DNA from: Pararhizobium arenae
Lineage (GTDB): Bacteria > Pseudomonadota > Alphaproteobacteria > Rhizobiales > Rhizobiaceae
Assembly (NCBI RefSeq): GCF_001931685.1
Contig: NZ_MOOY01000012.1
Span: 62,001-126,000, forward strand
Reading direction: 5' to 3'
Length of the DNA stretch: 64,000 nucleotides
In this document: in pieces, positions 55,660-64,000 of the stretch
How the letters are laid out: each line of letters begins with the position of its first letter
Position numbering within the stretch: position 1 is the stretch's first letter
Made by a program: the position numbers and the translations under genes
Notes under the pieces: generated by a model
Databases searched by the model: none
What the model saw: only the letters and a program-made list of their open reading frames with translations
What the model was told of the DNA's origin: nothing

Positions 55660-56562
55660 TCAGCCCGCGCGCCGCGTTGGCGCGGCAGCCGTTGTCGATT
55701 TTGCGGCGGCAGCCGGTTTGGACGTCTTCTGGCGAGATGCCCCCTTATTCACATTGGCGGCGGTGCGTTTCGGCTCTGCTTTCTTTGCGCCGACCCCAGC
55801 GCTCTCCCTGAGAGCCCGAAGAAGATCGCTGGGTTTCGAGGCGGGCGGAGCCTTCTTCTTCGGTACCGCCCTGCCCTCAATTTTCGCCTTCACCAGTTCT
55901 GCTACGGCCGCCTCATACCGATCGTCAAAAGTGCCGGCAACGAAGCTGCCCTTCTTGGTGCCTATGATGTGCTTTGCGAGCTCAAGCATCTCGCCTTTGA
56001 TCTTCAGGTCGGGCATCTCCTCGAATGCCTCCTTAGACGAGCGCACCTCGTAATCAAAGTTGAGGGTGGTGGCGATCAGCCCTTTGCCGTGTGGCCGGAT
56101 GAGAACGGTACGCATGCGGCGGAAGAGGACTGTGCGGGCGATTGCAGCAACCTTCGCTTTTCTCATGCCGTCGCGTAGAAGCACAAAGGCACTGGTGCCC
56201 ATGTTGTTCGGCGCCAGATAGTACGGCTTGTCGAAATAGACGTCGTCTATTTCGTGACAGGGGACAAAGGCATGGATCCTCAGGGTCTTGTCGCTGTCCG
56301 GGACCGCGGCCGCGACCTCCTCGGGTTCGAGGATGATGTATTGGCCGTTTTCAATCTCGTACCCCTTCACCTGTTCGTCTCGCTCCACCGGGTCGCCGGT
56401 CTCGCTGTCGACGAACTCACGCTTCACCCGGTTGCCCGTCTTGCGGTTCAGCGTGTTGAAGTTGATCCGCTCCGACGAGGAGGCCGCGGTGTAGAGGGCC
56501 GCCGGACATGCGACCTCTCCGAACTTGATAAAGCCTTTCCAATTTGCTCTTGGGGCAACCAT
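55660..56562 (-). CDS. Ku protein (first copy)
   Basis: A 300-residue Ku. It starts MVAPRANWKGFIKFGEVACP, with AGGAG 8 bases before the ATG at 56562. Core stretches are INFNTLNRKTGNRV, EFVDSETGDPV, KGYEIENGQYIILEPEEV and RPHGKGLIATTLN. The extended Lys/Ala-rich C-terminus (about 245-300) probably binds DNA. It differs strongly from the second copy, so the two may form a heterodimer. A weak stress-promoter candidate is at 56595-56619. Confidence 0.95.
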   Translation of the reverse strand: MVAPRANWKGFIKFGEVACPAALYTAASSSERINFNTLNRKTGNRVKREFVDSETGDPVERDEQVKGYEIENGQYIILEPEEVAAAVPDSDKTLRIHAFVPCHEIDDVYFDKPYYLAPNNMGTSAFVLLRDGMRKAKVAAIARTVLFRRMRTVLIRPHGKGLIATTLNFDYEVRSSKEAFEEMPDLKIKGEMLELAKHIIGTKKGSFVAGTFDDRYEAAVAELVKAKIEGRAVPKKKAPPASKPSDLLRALRESAGVGAKKAEPKRTAANVNKGASRQKTSKPAAAAKSTTAAAPTRRAG

Positions 56563-57099
56563 GCGCAAAACTCCTGACGCAACCTAGGCGATTCAAGCGA
56601 ATCGACAGGCAATTGTTCCGAGTCGAAACGAATCATTTTCAAGAAGTTTGGCCTATTGCGGCGCCCGTTATGAGAGTCTGCGCTGACGCTTGATTCCAGT
56701 GCATGTTTTGCACCCGCGCCCGTTTTCTCTGTGCAATAACCCTGAAGGAGTACTACCATGCGCAAACGTGAATCGAACCATATCAGGATCGACAAGCGCC
56801 ACAATGTCTCCTGCACAGCCTGCCGTGGATGCCCTCAGAACGCAGCCGCTCGGAGGCCCGGAGCGACTGCTGCACAAGCTCCTAAGCCTTCTCGACGAGT
56901 GTTTGATTGCGCCCGGGCACAGATATTGGTTTATGGATTCAGATAGGCATCCCAAATTGATGTGCCGCGGAGAATATGTCAAAGGGATAGACGTCGCTAT
57001 TGGGACGGCTTGCTAAGCTTTTGAAAGGTTTCGAACCAGCAACCCGATCGGTATTGGTGGCCACGAAACTGATGTTGCGTTACGGAAAAACACCAATTG
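56563..57099. other. Intergenic region between Ku and hipA
   Basis: One 62-codon frame (56758-56946, MRKRESNHIRIDKRHN) has a good GAAGGAG site but no other support. The remainder shows nothing I recognise. Confidence 0.35.
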
Positions 57100-58353
57100 C
57101 TAATCAGCACACGTGCCGAGGATCGGCGACATCAGCTTGATGTGGGCATCAACCCGTTCCAACACTCTGTCGGGTAGAACAGCTCGTTCAGGCAGAGACC
57201 ACCAAGACTGGTTGACGCGCTCCACCGTCTCCGTAACAGCCTTCAGCACAGCAGCTTCCGGCAGTCTCGCACGATGAGCGAAGACTTTCCATCGCTGGGC
57301 GTTCATTGCCTTGAACGGCCTTTCACCGGCCAGGGACAGTGCCATGGCGTCCGACGGAATGTATGGGACGGTCGACAGAACATCATAGACCGGGGCGAGT
57401 GCCGGTTTGTCGCCCTTCCCGTGATAAATCAGCGACCAATTCTTGAGGTGCATGTCGCCATTGCCTGTCAGCACAGCCAAAGCCAGTCGTCGGACGAACT
57501 CAAGGGCTGCTGCTGAAGAAACGGCGACCCCAATAGCCACAGCGATATCATGATACGCGGCCCCATCATATTTTCGAGACGGATAGACGCCGAATACCTG
57601 AGCGAAATCTTCGATATGGATTCGCCCACCACTGGCAAGGCGATCGAACCGTTTGACGAGGAGGACTTTGCCGTCGGCCAATGTCTCAAACTCCTCTGGG
57701 ATACCCTCGAACTGCGATTGTTCGACGAGCTCGCGTTCCGGCACGTCCATACCAATCGCTTCGGCCAATGCGAGATTTGCAAACTCGTTTTCCGAGACAA
57801 CGGGAAATGATGTCGATGGAAACTTGGCGATATATGAACCCTGCTCGTCGCCTAAGGGGATCGTCAGACCGCCGCCCTTGCCTGTGTTTTTGATGATGGA
57901 GAGTTTCATTTGCACGCCGGCGAGCGAAAACCGGGCCTTCGGTCTCGGAGTTATCAAACCCTCATTACGAACAACGCTGCCTTCGCTCGGCACAATTCGG
58001 ACAGCCCCCGGCAGATCCGATCCGAGTGCTGCAAGCAAATCGAAATCATTTCCTGCTCGCACGCTGCCCGAATGGTGCCTCTCCATCGCCTCGCGCAGTT
58101 TATCCTCTGGAAGAAGGTTCGCAAAGAACGGTGGCAAAGCCCTAGCGACTGGCTTCGGGTCCTTCCGCAAACCCCCATGTGCCGCGCGAAATGACAAACT
58201 GAGCACTGGGAAACCACCAGTCTGTCGATAGCTTTCCTCAAAGCTGAACGCGTTGAAGTCTCCCGGCGTCCTCACGATCATGCCGACCTTCAGGTCATTC
58301 AAGAGCACGTCCAGTGAGGTTATAGATCTTGGATCAAGAGGCGCATCAGACAT
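57100..58353 (-). CDS. hipA: HipA-family toxin (serine/threonine kinase)
   Basis: A 417-residue HipA-type kinase, normal in length. The N-terminal domain includes GGFPVLSLSF. RFSLAGVQMKLS (142-152) is the N-lobe motif before the catalytic core. The catalytic loop GNGDMHLKNW (Asp300, Asn305) and APVYDVLST (metal-binding Asp) are intact. HipA phosphorylates tRNA synthetases or related targets and slows growth until HipB binds it. The start at 58353 is the last of three possible ATGs; all overlap hipB, showing coupling. Confidence 0.9.
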   Translation of the reverse strand: MSDAPLDPRSITSLDVLLNDLKVGMIVRTPGDFNAFSFEESYRQTGGFPVLSLSFRAAHGGLRKDPKPVARALPPFFANLLPEDKLREAMERHHSGSVRAGNDFDLLAALGSDLPGAVRIVPSEGSVVRNEGLITPRPKARFSLAGVQMKLSIIKNTGKGGGLTIPLGDEQGSYIAKFPSTSFPVVSENEFANLALAEAIGMDVPERELVEQSQFEGIPEEFETLADGKVLLVKRFDRLASGGRIHIEDFAQVFGVYPSRKYDGAAYHDIAVAIGVAVSSAAALEFVRRLALAVLTGNGDMHLKNWSLIYHGKGDKPALAPVYDVLSTVPYIPSDAMALSLAGERPFKAMNAQRWKVFAHRARLPEAAVLKAVTETVERVNQSWWSLPERAVLPDRVLERVDAHIKLMSPILGTCAD

Positions 58354-58657
58354 TGCCATCACCATCAGGGCTGACGACGAAAGCAGGAAGGTCATCTTCG
58401 GCGTCACCTGGCTGCAGTAAAGCTTCAACCGTCGGGACCATAGCCTGCGGGATGAGCATCAGCTCCAGACCAAGCGCACGACCGATGTTGATCAGAGTCG
58501 TCGTACGGGCAGCGCTCGCTCCAGCCTCAATCTCGCGGTACCGTGGACGCGATAGACCCGCCATATCCGCGACCTGCTCCTGGGTGAGGCCCAAAGTCTT
58601 GCGCGATGTCTTGAGCAGCCGCCCTATGTCTTGAAGAGCAACCGAATCCAACTTCAT
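58346..58657 (-). CDS. hipB: HipB-family antitoxin (HTH)
   Basis: A 103-residue XRE-type regulator that should bind HipA and the operon promoter. The HTH reads LGLTQEQVADMAGLSRPRYR followed by EIEAGASAARTTTLINIGRA. The C-terminus ends VVSPDGDGNV and overlaps hipA. AAGG lies 9 bases before the ATG. A likely operator is at 58690-58705. Confidence 0.9.
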   Translation of the reverse strand: MKLDSVALQDIGRLLKTSRKTLGLTQEQVADMAGLSRPRYREIEAGASAARTTTLINIGRALGLELMLIPQAMVPTVEALLQPGDAEDDLPAFVVSPDGDGNV

Positions 58658-58689
58658 ACGATACCTTAGCGATTCATCTCTTCCAATAT

Positions 58690-58705
58690 GATATGTTTAC
58701 GTATC
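58690..58705. promoter_or_regulatory. Candidate HipB operator
   Basis: GATATGTTTACGTATC has the form GATA-N8-TATC, an inverted repeat 33 bases before the hipB start. HipB proteins recognise inverted TATC/GATA half-sites, so autoregulation here is plausible. Confidence 0.5.
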
Positions 58706-58984
58706 TCATGGCATTTGCTTATGTCAAGCCGAGGTTGAGCTTGCCGCGTTGGGGAAGGCGGATGATATCCGAAGTCGAAGCGTCCGAGCCATGCAGTCGG
58801 GGATTGGAAACTTCCGCCCTGTCCTTGCCAGAAACGCCGGCAGCACACCCGCCGTTGCCGGGTAGATTCTGATCTCCCGCATGGATCTTCCCCCTGCCGC
58901 ACGCGCTGTCTCGGCCTACAAATCCAGCTTTCCCAGCACCCGGAGACACCGATCATAGAACACCGTCCCGCCCGCGTCAGTTCG

Positions 58985-59222
58985 ACCTTGCGGCTCGAGC
59001 GCGTCAGTAATTGCACGCTAAGTGTATGGCGTACCGTTGATGACGAGTTCGCGTGTTCCGGCAATTCTACCCACCTCCGCTGGCAGGAAAGTCAAACAAG
59101 CGACGGATGGCAGCTGCTATCCGTTCATCGATTAGAGCCGCGGCTGCAGGATTATCTGCCTCGATGTATGTGAAGATGGCGTCGCGGTCCGACAGCGCAT
59201 ACGCAGACCAAGTAAGCTTCAC
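58985..59222 (-). pseudogene. Broken RelE/ParE-type toxin
   Basis: The GTG at 59222 overlaps the antitoxin stop as GTGA. It reads VKLTWSAYALSDRDAIFTYI, EADNPAAAALIDERIAAAIR and FPASG, then meets TAG at about 59070. The next frame gives VGRIAGTRELVINGTPYT, the normal ParE end, before another stop. Two frame changes make it inactive unless the sequence is wrong. It should be the partner of the intact antitoxin upstream. Confidence 0.75.
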
Positions 59223-59527
59223 GATCCTGGCGCACGGGCCTTAAGGCGGGCGGCCGTTCGGCGTTTGGCAAAATGTGCCTCAACCTCGTCGTCTGATAAA
59301 ACTGGTCGAGTATCATTCAACGCTTCCAGCACCTTGGCTCGAAACCAGGCGTCATGCGCCTCACTGCCGGATAAAAGTTCAAGAGGCAGCGCCCCCTCGT
59401 TAGCAATTCGGGTGAGCATGATACGAACCGCATCAGATACCGTGAGGCCTATGCTTTTAAGCGCGGCAGACGCACGATCCCGAACTTCGACATCAATACA
59501 TGTTTGGACAAGTGCGTTGGCGGCCAT
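59219..59527 (-). CDS. RelB/DinJ-family antitoxin
   Basis: A 102-residue antitoxin. The N-terminal ribbon-helix-helix part (VQTCIDVEVRDRASAALKSI, GLTVSDAVRIMLTRIANEG) binds DNA, and the C-terminal helix (DDEVEAHFAKRRTAARLKA) would wrap the toxin. The start at 59527 is set by GGAG. It is intact while the coupled toxin is broken, so it may persist as a solitary regulator. Confidence 0.85.
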   Translation of the reverse strand: MAANALVQTCIDVEVRDRASAALKSIGLTVSDAVRIMLTRIANEGALPLELLSGSEAHDAWFRAKVLEALNDTRPVLSDDEVEAHFAKRRTAARLKARAPGS

Positions 59528-59819
59528 AACTATCTCCATATCCAGCTGATATGGTAATGCACTTGAATGACGAATTCCGGATAAAATTTACGGCGGCTGT
59601 GTTTGCTCAGCTCTCAGCTCTTAGTTTTTGAGAGGATTCGAACGGCCGACCCGCGATAACTTCGGATGCGAAGCGGCAGATAAACGAGGCAGATCAAGCA
59701 TGTGGTCTATTTGGAATGTGCGGAAGGCAGCGGCAGACGGTCTGTCCGCTTCTGGGCTTAGAATGATAGAAGCGGACATCTGAAAGCTAACGGTAATATT
59801 AAATGCCGCCTCTTCGGTC

Positions 59820-60268
59820 TTATGTCTCGATGAGGCAACCATGCTTTGCGAGAGCAACGTCCACCCACGCCCGCTCATTTTTCCCTGCGCGGATGTTCTC
59901 CATCTGCCTTGTCTCGGCCTCGTGTTTCTTGCTGGCTGCGAGGAATACACTCTCGGCATCATCCATCGGTACGCTCAGCAGGCCATCCGCATCGCCGCAT
60001 ATCAGATCACCGGGTTGATCACCATGCCGCCGATTGAGATTGGCACGTTCACCTCACCGGGACCATCCTTGTACGGACCTCGATGAGTGACACCGCAGGC
60101 AAACACGGGGAACGACCCGGCGATCAACTCGGCGCTGTCGCGGATCGCTCCGTAAATGACAATACCGCCAAGGCCGCGCTGGGCCGCGTGGGCCACCATC
60201 AGTTCGCCGATAATGGAATTGGTCAAATCGCCACCTGCATCGACCACCACAATGTCGGCGGGTTCTCG
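59820..60268 (-). pseudogene. C-terminal fragment of an RraA-like aldolase-family protein
   Basis: Reads REPADIVVVDAGGDLTNSII, GGIVIYGAIRDSAEL and VFACGVTHRGPYKDGPG, typical of RraA/4-hydroxy-4-methyl-2-oxoglutarate aldolase-like proteins. A base is missing near 60018, after which the other frame continues GDLICGDADGLLSVPMDDAE to a TAA at 59822. The N-terminal 80 or so residues are absent: the gene is cut at 60260-60269, where TctA sequence on the other strand begins. Confidence 0.75.
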
Positions 60269-61056
60269 GAAGCCCTGACCCCGACAAACCTGCTCTTCTG
60301 TTTTATCGGCGCGCTTCTCGGTACGCTGATCGGCGTCTTGCCAGGGATCGGCCCCACAGCCACCGTCGCCATCCTGCTTCCGGTCACGTTTTTCTTGCCG
60401 CCGCTTGGTGCCCTGATCATGCTGGCGGGCATCCTCTACGGAGCCCATTATGGCGGATCCACCACGGCGATACTGGTGAACCTGCCAGGCGAAGCGTCGG
60501 CCGTCGTGACAGCAATCGATGGCTATCAGATAGCGCGCAAAGGCCGCGCCGGTGCGGCCCTCGCGATTGCCGCGCTGGGCTCTTTCTTTGCTGGAACCGT
60601 CGCGACAATCGGTCTTGCCATCGCCGGCCCCACGCTCTCGTCCTTCGCGCTTTCGTTCGGACCAGCCGAATATGTCTCGCTCTGTGTGTTCGGCCTGCTG
60701 GCCGCTACAATCTTGGCTCACGGCTCCGTCATCAAGGCGATCCGCATGGTGTGCCTGGGACTGGTACTTGGCATGGTCGGCATCGACGTGAACAGCGGCT
60801 CCACGCGCCTCACCTTCGGTTCCACCGAGCTTTACGATGGCATCGACTTTGTCGTGATCGCTGTCGGCCTCTTCGGCGTTGCGGAAATTGCCAGCAATCT
60901 TGAATTCAAGGAGGCCCGTGGCGTCTTGCAGAGCACCATCGGTCGACTTTGGCCGACAAAAGAAGAGTTCAAGGAGAGCTGGGCCGCCGTCTTGCGTGGA
61001 ACCGCTGTCGGCACATTGCTTGGTGTGCTGCCGGGTGGTGGCGCGACCTGCGTGAA
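60260..61056 (+). pseudogene. Internal fragment of a TctA-family tricarboxylate transporter
   Basis: An uninterrupted frame of about 265 codons matches the N-terminal half of the TctA membrane subunit: SEALTPTNLLFCFIGALLGT, IGVLPGIGPTATVAILLPVT, GAHYGGSTTAILVNLPGE, then LRGTAVGTLLGVLPGGGA. TctA normally has about 500 residues and works with TctB and TctC to take up tricarboxylates. The true start and the C-terminal half are missing. The sequence switches to another gene at about 61056. Neither tctB nor tctC is nearby. Confidence 0.8.
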
Positions 61057-61299
61057 CGCTTGGTTTTCGTCGGCGGCTGTACAACCGCGCTATTCATCAC
61101 CGATCCAATAACGCTCGAGGATATTCGCGCCACCGATGATATCGATCTGATCGTGGACCTTGCCGGGCTGGCGGAGTGGGCTCAGCTTCTCGAACAGCTT
61201 CGCGAGATAGGGAAGGCGCAAAGCCGCATTGCCATGCAGTTACATCGCCCTGATGGGATCCGAACCGCGAGCCCCTTGATCGCTAGGTCGAAGCGTTAA
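61057..61299 (+). pseudogene. Fragment of a nucleotidyltransferase-type protein
   Basis: Reads LVFVGGCTTALFITD and IRATDDIDLIVDLAGLAEWA, a GG...TDDID pattern of minimal nucleotidyltransferases such as AbiEii-type toxins. It starts without its own ATG at the TctA junction and ends within 80 codons. A remnant. Confidence 0.6.
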
Positions 61300-61395
61300 G
61301 GAATCAATTAGTTGCTCGCGTGGCCGGCATATTGGCTTCTTGCTTCCGGTACGCTAATCGCATACCATGGATGCGACGGGAAGAAGGATCCTACG

Positions 61396-61674
61396 ATGAC
61401 GACGGTCGAGAAGATTACCATTGCACTTACACCTGAGATGGCGGGATTTGTGCGAAGTGCGGTCGATGCTGGCGAATATGCGTCGACTAGCGAAGCCATC
61501 CGCGACGCCGTGCGTGAGTGGAAAGAACGACGGGATTTGCTTGGCTATACAGTCGAGGATCTGCGAGCGCTTGTCCATGAGGGCATCGACAGCGGTCCGA
61601 GTTCGCGGTCCACGATGGCAGAGGTGAAAGCTGCCGCGCGCCATCGATTTGAATCTTCACGACGCGAAAGCTAA
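61396..61674 (+). CDS. parD: ParD-family antitoxin
   Basis: A 92-residue antitoxin. The ribbon-helix-helix is seen in EKITIALTPEMAGFVRSAVD and GEYASTSEAIRDAVREWKER. The C-terminal tail should neutralise ParE. AAGGATCC precedes the ATG at 61396. Two bases separate it from parE, so the pair is coupled. Confidence 0.9.
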   Translation: MTTVEKITIALTPEMAGFVRSAVDAGEYASTSEAIRDAVREWKERRDLLGYTVEDLRALVHEGIDSGPSSRSTMAEVKAAARHRFESSRRES

Positions 61675-61676
61675 CT

Positions 61677-61970
61677 ATGCTTTCTATTGTCCGCACGGAT
61701 CGTGCCGATGAGGACCTGATCGAAATCTGGTCCTACATTGCCGTTAAAAACATAGTCGCAGCTGATCGAGTTCTCGATGCGATTGAGGCGCGCTGGCAGC
61801 ATCTAGCACGGCACCCGTACTCGGGAATGGCGCGTGACGACATTGCCCCGGGTATTCGGCATCTGGTCTCAGGCGATTATCTGACACTTTACCGGCTCAC
61901 CGGCGGCGCGGTCGAAATCATCCGCGTGCTGCACGGGCGCCGGAAGATTTCCTCCCAAGTCGTTGTTTAA
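61677..61970 (+). CDS. parE: ParE-family toxin
   Basis: A 97-residue RelE/ParE-fold toxin. Key stretches are ADEDLIEIWSYIAVKN, RWQHLARHPYSGMARDDIAP, GIRHLVSGDYLTLYRL and IIRVLHGRRK. ParE toxins inhibit DNA gyrase. This module is intact, unlike the related broken toxin at 58985-59222. Confidence 0.9.
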   Translation: MLSIVRTDRADEDLIEIWSYIAVKNIVAADRVLDAIEARWQHLARHPYSGMARDDIAPGIRHLVSGDYLTLYRLTGGAVEIIRVLHGRRKISSQVVV

Positions 61971-62270
61971 CAGATGGCCTGTTAGTGTGGCTACGGGCAC
62001 GACACCACCCAAGCGACATCGCACGCGTAGCATAACGCCTATTTATGGAACTTGTTAGATTGACAGCGTCGGCGATTTTGCCCACTTATACAGTGACTTT
62101 CGGAACCAATTTGCATTCAAGCACCTGCGAACATAGAGGACGGAGTGGTCGGTGCTGTGGAAGGCGAGAAAGGCCTCCATCTCATCTGGTCTCGGCCAAA
62201 CCGGGACTGATGGCATCACAAGGCTCGGCCACCGGCGGAGCCTTTTCCTTGCAGGAACGGCGGTGCCCGG

Positions 62271-62768
62271 TTAACGCTTGTCAAACCTAGCGAGCATCCT
62301 GCGCAATTGCGCGTTTTGCTCAATGAGCTTCTTCGCAAGCTGGCGCCGCAGCTCATCGACTTTACTGTCGAGGTCGGCCATTTCATCGAGGAATGATATC
62401 GGGCCTGCTGCGACGGAAGGAGCGACCTCCTCGGCTTGTTTGGCGGGAGCCGCAGGCTCGGCGATTGGCTTAACCTTCTTTCCAGGTGCGGGCGTTCGCT
62501 TCACCAGCGCTTCAGGAGGTTTGGTTGGCGTGGGAGCTGGAGACTTCTCCTCTGGCTGATGCGAGGTGGCGCGGGCTGCGGACTCCTTGTTTCCTGGTGG
62601 GGCCGCAGCAGACTCTGCCGCAACGGGTGGCACCGGTTCAGGGCCCGGGTGTTCTTCTTCAGCAACCGGGCTGTACTCGAGCCTAATGGTTTTCGTTGCG
62701 ACTGCAGCGCTCTTTGGTTTCAGTTTACGCGACACCAGGTCAGCCACAAATCTCCATGGTGTTCTCAT
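62271..62768 (-). CDS. SyrB-related protein (165 aa)
   Basis: Starts MRTPWRFVADLVSRKLKP with AAGG upstream. A long Pro/Ala/Glu-rich linker leads to a coiled-coil end (SKVDELRRQLAKKLIEQNAQ then LRRMLARFDKR) that parallels the C-terminus of the SyrB-like neighbour. Rhizobial SyrB-like proteins influence exopolysaccharide genes; the role of this one is unknown. Confidence 0.6.
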   Translation of the reverse strand: MRTPWRFVADLVSRKLKPKSAAVATKTIRLEYSPVAEEEHPGPEPVPPVAAESAAAPPGNKESAARATSHQPEEKSPAPTPTKPPEALVKRTPAPGKKVKPIAEPAAPAKQAEEVAPSVAAGPISFLDEMADLDSKVDELRRQLAKKLIEQNAQLRRMLARFDKR

Positions 62769-62908
62769 CAAATTACCTTCAAAGCAATGCGGCGGTGAAA
62801 TAGCCGCGGTCATCGTTGTCACAAGGACCGCATTGATCTCAGCTTAATCAGGCGAAAGATCGACGGCGCCGTCGCATATTTATGCGCGGCGCCTTTCGGA
62901 AGCCGAAC

Positions 62909-63322
62909 TCAGCCCTTACCAAGCCGCTTGCGCAGATCCGCATTCTCGGCGCGAAGCTTCTCGGAGAGCTCTTTGCGAAGCTGCTTGTTCTCTTCTTCAA
63001 GCTTGATGAGGTCGGAAATATCGTCAACGACGTCAACAGAGGTGACAGCGGGAGCGGACGCAGCAGCTTCAACGCGAGGTGCGCGAGCGGCCGCCGCCTT
63101 GGGTGCGGGAGCCGCTTTTTGGACCTTCACCGGAGCGGTCTTGGAGCCACGCTTCGCGCGCGTCTTCTTCGCCGGAGTTTCGGCAGGTGCAGCAACTGCA
63201 TCGACGGAGCTGACTTCGGCGCCAGCTTTCGGTGTCCTCGGCTTGCGGGTTTTCTTGTCAGCGGGAGCTACGGCCGCGGCTTCGGTCGTCGCAGTTGTCT
63301 CAATCGTAGGTTCGTCAGCCAT
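62909..63322 (-). CDS. SyrB-like transcriptional regulator
   Basis: A 137-residue protein. The N-terminal part is Ala/Lys-rich (KKTRKPRTPKAGAEV, ETPAKKTRAKRGSK) like AT-hook or histone-H1-like tails. The C-terminal coiled coil (LIKLEEENKQLRKELSEKLR then AENADLRKRLGKG) is nearly the same as in SyrB of Sinorhizobium, which regulates syrM-dependent polysaccharide synthesis. GAGGAG precedes the ATG. Confidence 0.82.
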   Translation of the reverse strand: MADEPTIETTATTEAAAVAPADKKTRKPRTPKAGAEVSSVDAVAAPAETPAKKTRAKRGSKTAPVKVQKAAPAPKAAAARAPRVEAAASAPAVTSVDVVDDISDLIKLEEENKQLRKELSEKLRAENADLRKRLGKG

Positions 63323-63718
63323 CAGTGTTCTCCTCTATCAGGCAAGCAAGCTTTTGATTCGCCGTTGATTAAAGTCAATGCCGAAAGCCCCTCGTTTGCC
63401 TAGATTCGGCGTTTGGTAGGCTGCCACCACCTCCTCCCGCCGGATAATCTGAGCCGAACTAAGGCATCGAGTTAGTTCTGGCTTTTTTGGTGCCATACGA
63501 CAGTATGAAAACCTGCTCAGCATCGGACGATGATGCCATCGGCGCTGCCGTCGTCAAGGATGAGCGGTTCTCCCATTTACTCCACCAGCCCTCATGAGCA
63601 GGTTCGCAAATCGGCTCCTCCCACTCCCCGGCTCTGCCCGTCGCTGACGCGATCCTTGACCCCTGCATCCCCTCCTTGGACCGGTTGGTCATCTTCCACA
63701 AACGTCAAGGAGACGAAG
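63323..63718. other. Gene-free interval
   Basis: No gene recognised; short frames only. Confidence 0.35.
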
Positions 63719-63887
63719 ATGATCTACGAACTCCAAATCCAGATCGAAGAACTGCGGGCCGAACTGGGATCGCTGTCGATGGCGGTAAGGGCCGTTAGAT
63801 CGATGCCAAGCTCGAGATTTCCCGAGCGGAACTGGCCATTGCGCTGCCGAGATGGATGGCCTTGCAGAAGCCGAACCGCCTTTCTGA
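63719..63887 (+). pseudogene. Small coiled-coil protein, frameshifted
   Basis: From the ATG at 63719 (AAGGAG 7 bases upstream) it reads MIYELQIQIEELRAELGSLS, then changes frame twice through IDAKLEISRAELAIAL and AEMDGLAEAEPPF to a TGA at 63885. The pattern is that of short rhizobial coiled-coil proteins ending EAEPPF. About 55 residues when restored. Confidence 0.55.
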
Positions 63888-64000
63888 TCCGGCCGGTATC
63901 GACCCCAATCGTCGTGGCAAAGTTGCTGATGTTTTCCTGTCGAGCTCACTTCATCGACATTGGGAATGATGCGGATCGCCGGGCCCGCCGCAGCTTGGTG

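Noticed and set aside
59625-59655. Minus-strand GTTCGAATCCTCTC, like a tRNA 3' part
   Set aside because: The T-stem does not pair and no cloverleaf can be drawn.
60002-61084. A 360-codon minus-strand open frame opposite TctA
   Set aside because: Most of it is the antisense of the TctA fragment with biased composition; only its last 90 codons are real RraA-like sequence.
1-64000. CRISPR arrays, rRNA genes, replication origin, phage structural genes
   Set aside because: No regularly spaced repeats, rRNA-like segments, repABC or DnaA-box clusters, or phage genes were seen.

Overview
The window is accessory DNA from an alphaproteobacterium, most likely a Rhizobiaceae replicon such as a megaplasmid or chromid. 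The evidence is two SyrB-like proteins, a rhizobial intergenic palindrome (26938-27006), rhizobial small stress proteins (DUF3606, DUF3597, DUF892) and a degenerate IS5-family element. No rRNA, complete tRNA, replication origin or CRISPR array was seen.

Layout. 71-6284: a decayed HTH regulator gene, then a peroxide/thiol-stress block (Ohr; a hydrolase, response regulator and sensor kinase operon with both signalling genes broken; DipZ). 6285-11848: small stress proteins (DUF3597, PPOX-like, YidB-like) and a chemoreceptor. 12109-14440: two copies of one IS5-like element flanking a D-2-hydroxyacid dehydrogenase and a Sel1 fragment. 14516-26579: a hybrid sensor kinase with PAS and GAF domains, an NAD synthase/isochorismatase/flavodoxin operon, a cupin and a PoxB-like enzyme. 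27098-33928: a transporter and CGNR-regulator pair, decayed genes, a candidate structured RNA (31081-31420) and a LysR gene. 34023-49809: a stretch of predicted stress-protection genes (hydrolases, quinone reductase, two ferritin-like proteins, two SDRs, MscS, DUF2188, SemiSWEET and sialidase, tiny membrane proteins). 50692-56562: a non-homologous end-joining cluster with LigD, a second ligase and two Ku genes. 57100-61970: hipBA, an antitoxin next to a broken ParE-type toxin, a mosaic of three gene fragments and an intact parDE. 62271-63887: the SyrB-like pair and a broken coiled-coil gene.

Two things tie the region together. First, at least 14 genes or operons carry the sequence GGAAC-N16/17-NGTT, in the correct orientation, shortly before the start codon. 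This is the known promoter of the EcfG/RpoE2 general-stress sigma factor of Alphaproteobacteria, so much of the window looks like one stress regulon, although no EcfG, PhyR or NepR gene is present here. Second, many otherwise recognisable genes are broken by single-base indels or single nonsense changes. That points to gene decay, or partly to uncorrected sequence errors. Coordinates of broken genes assume the repaired reading frame.
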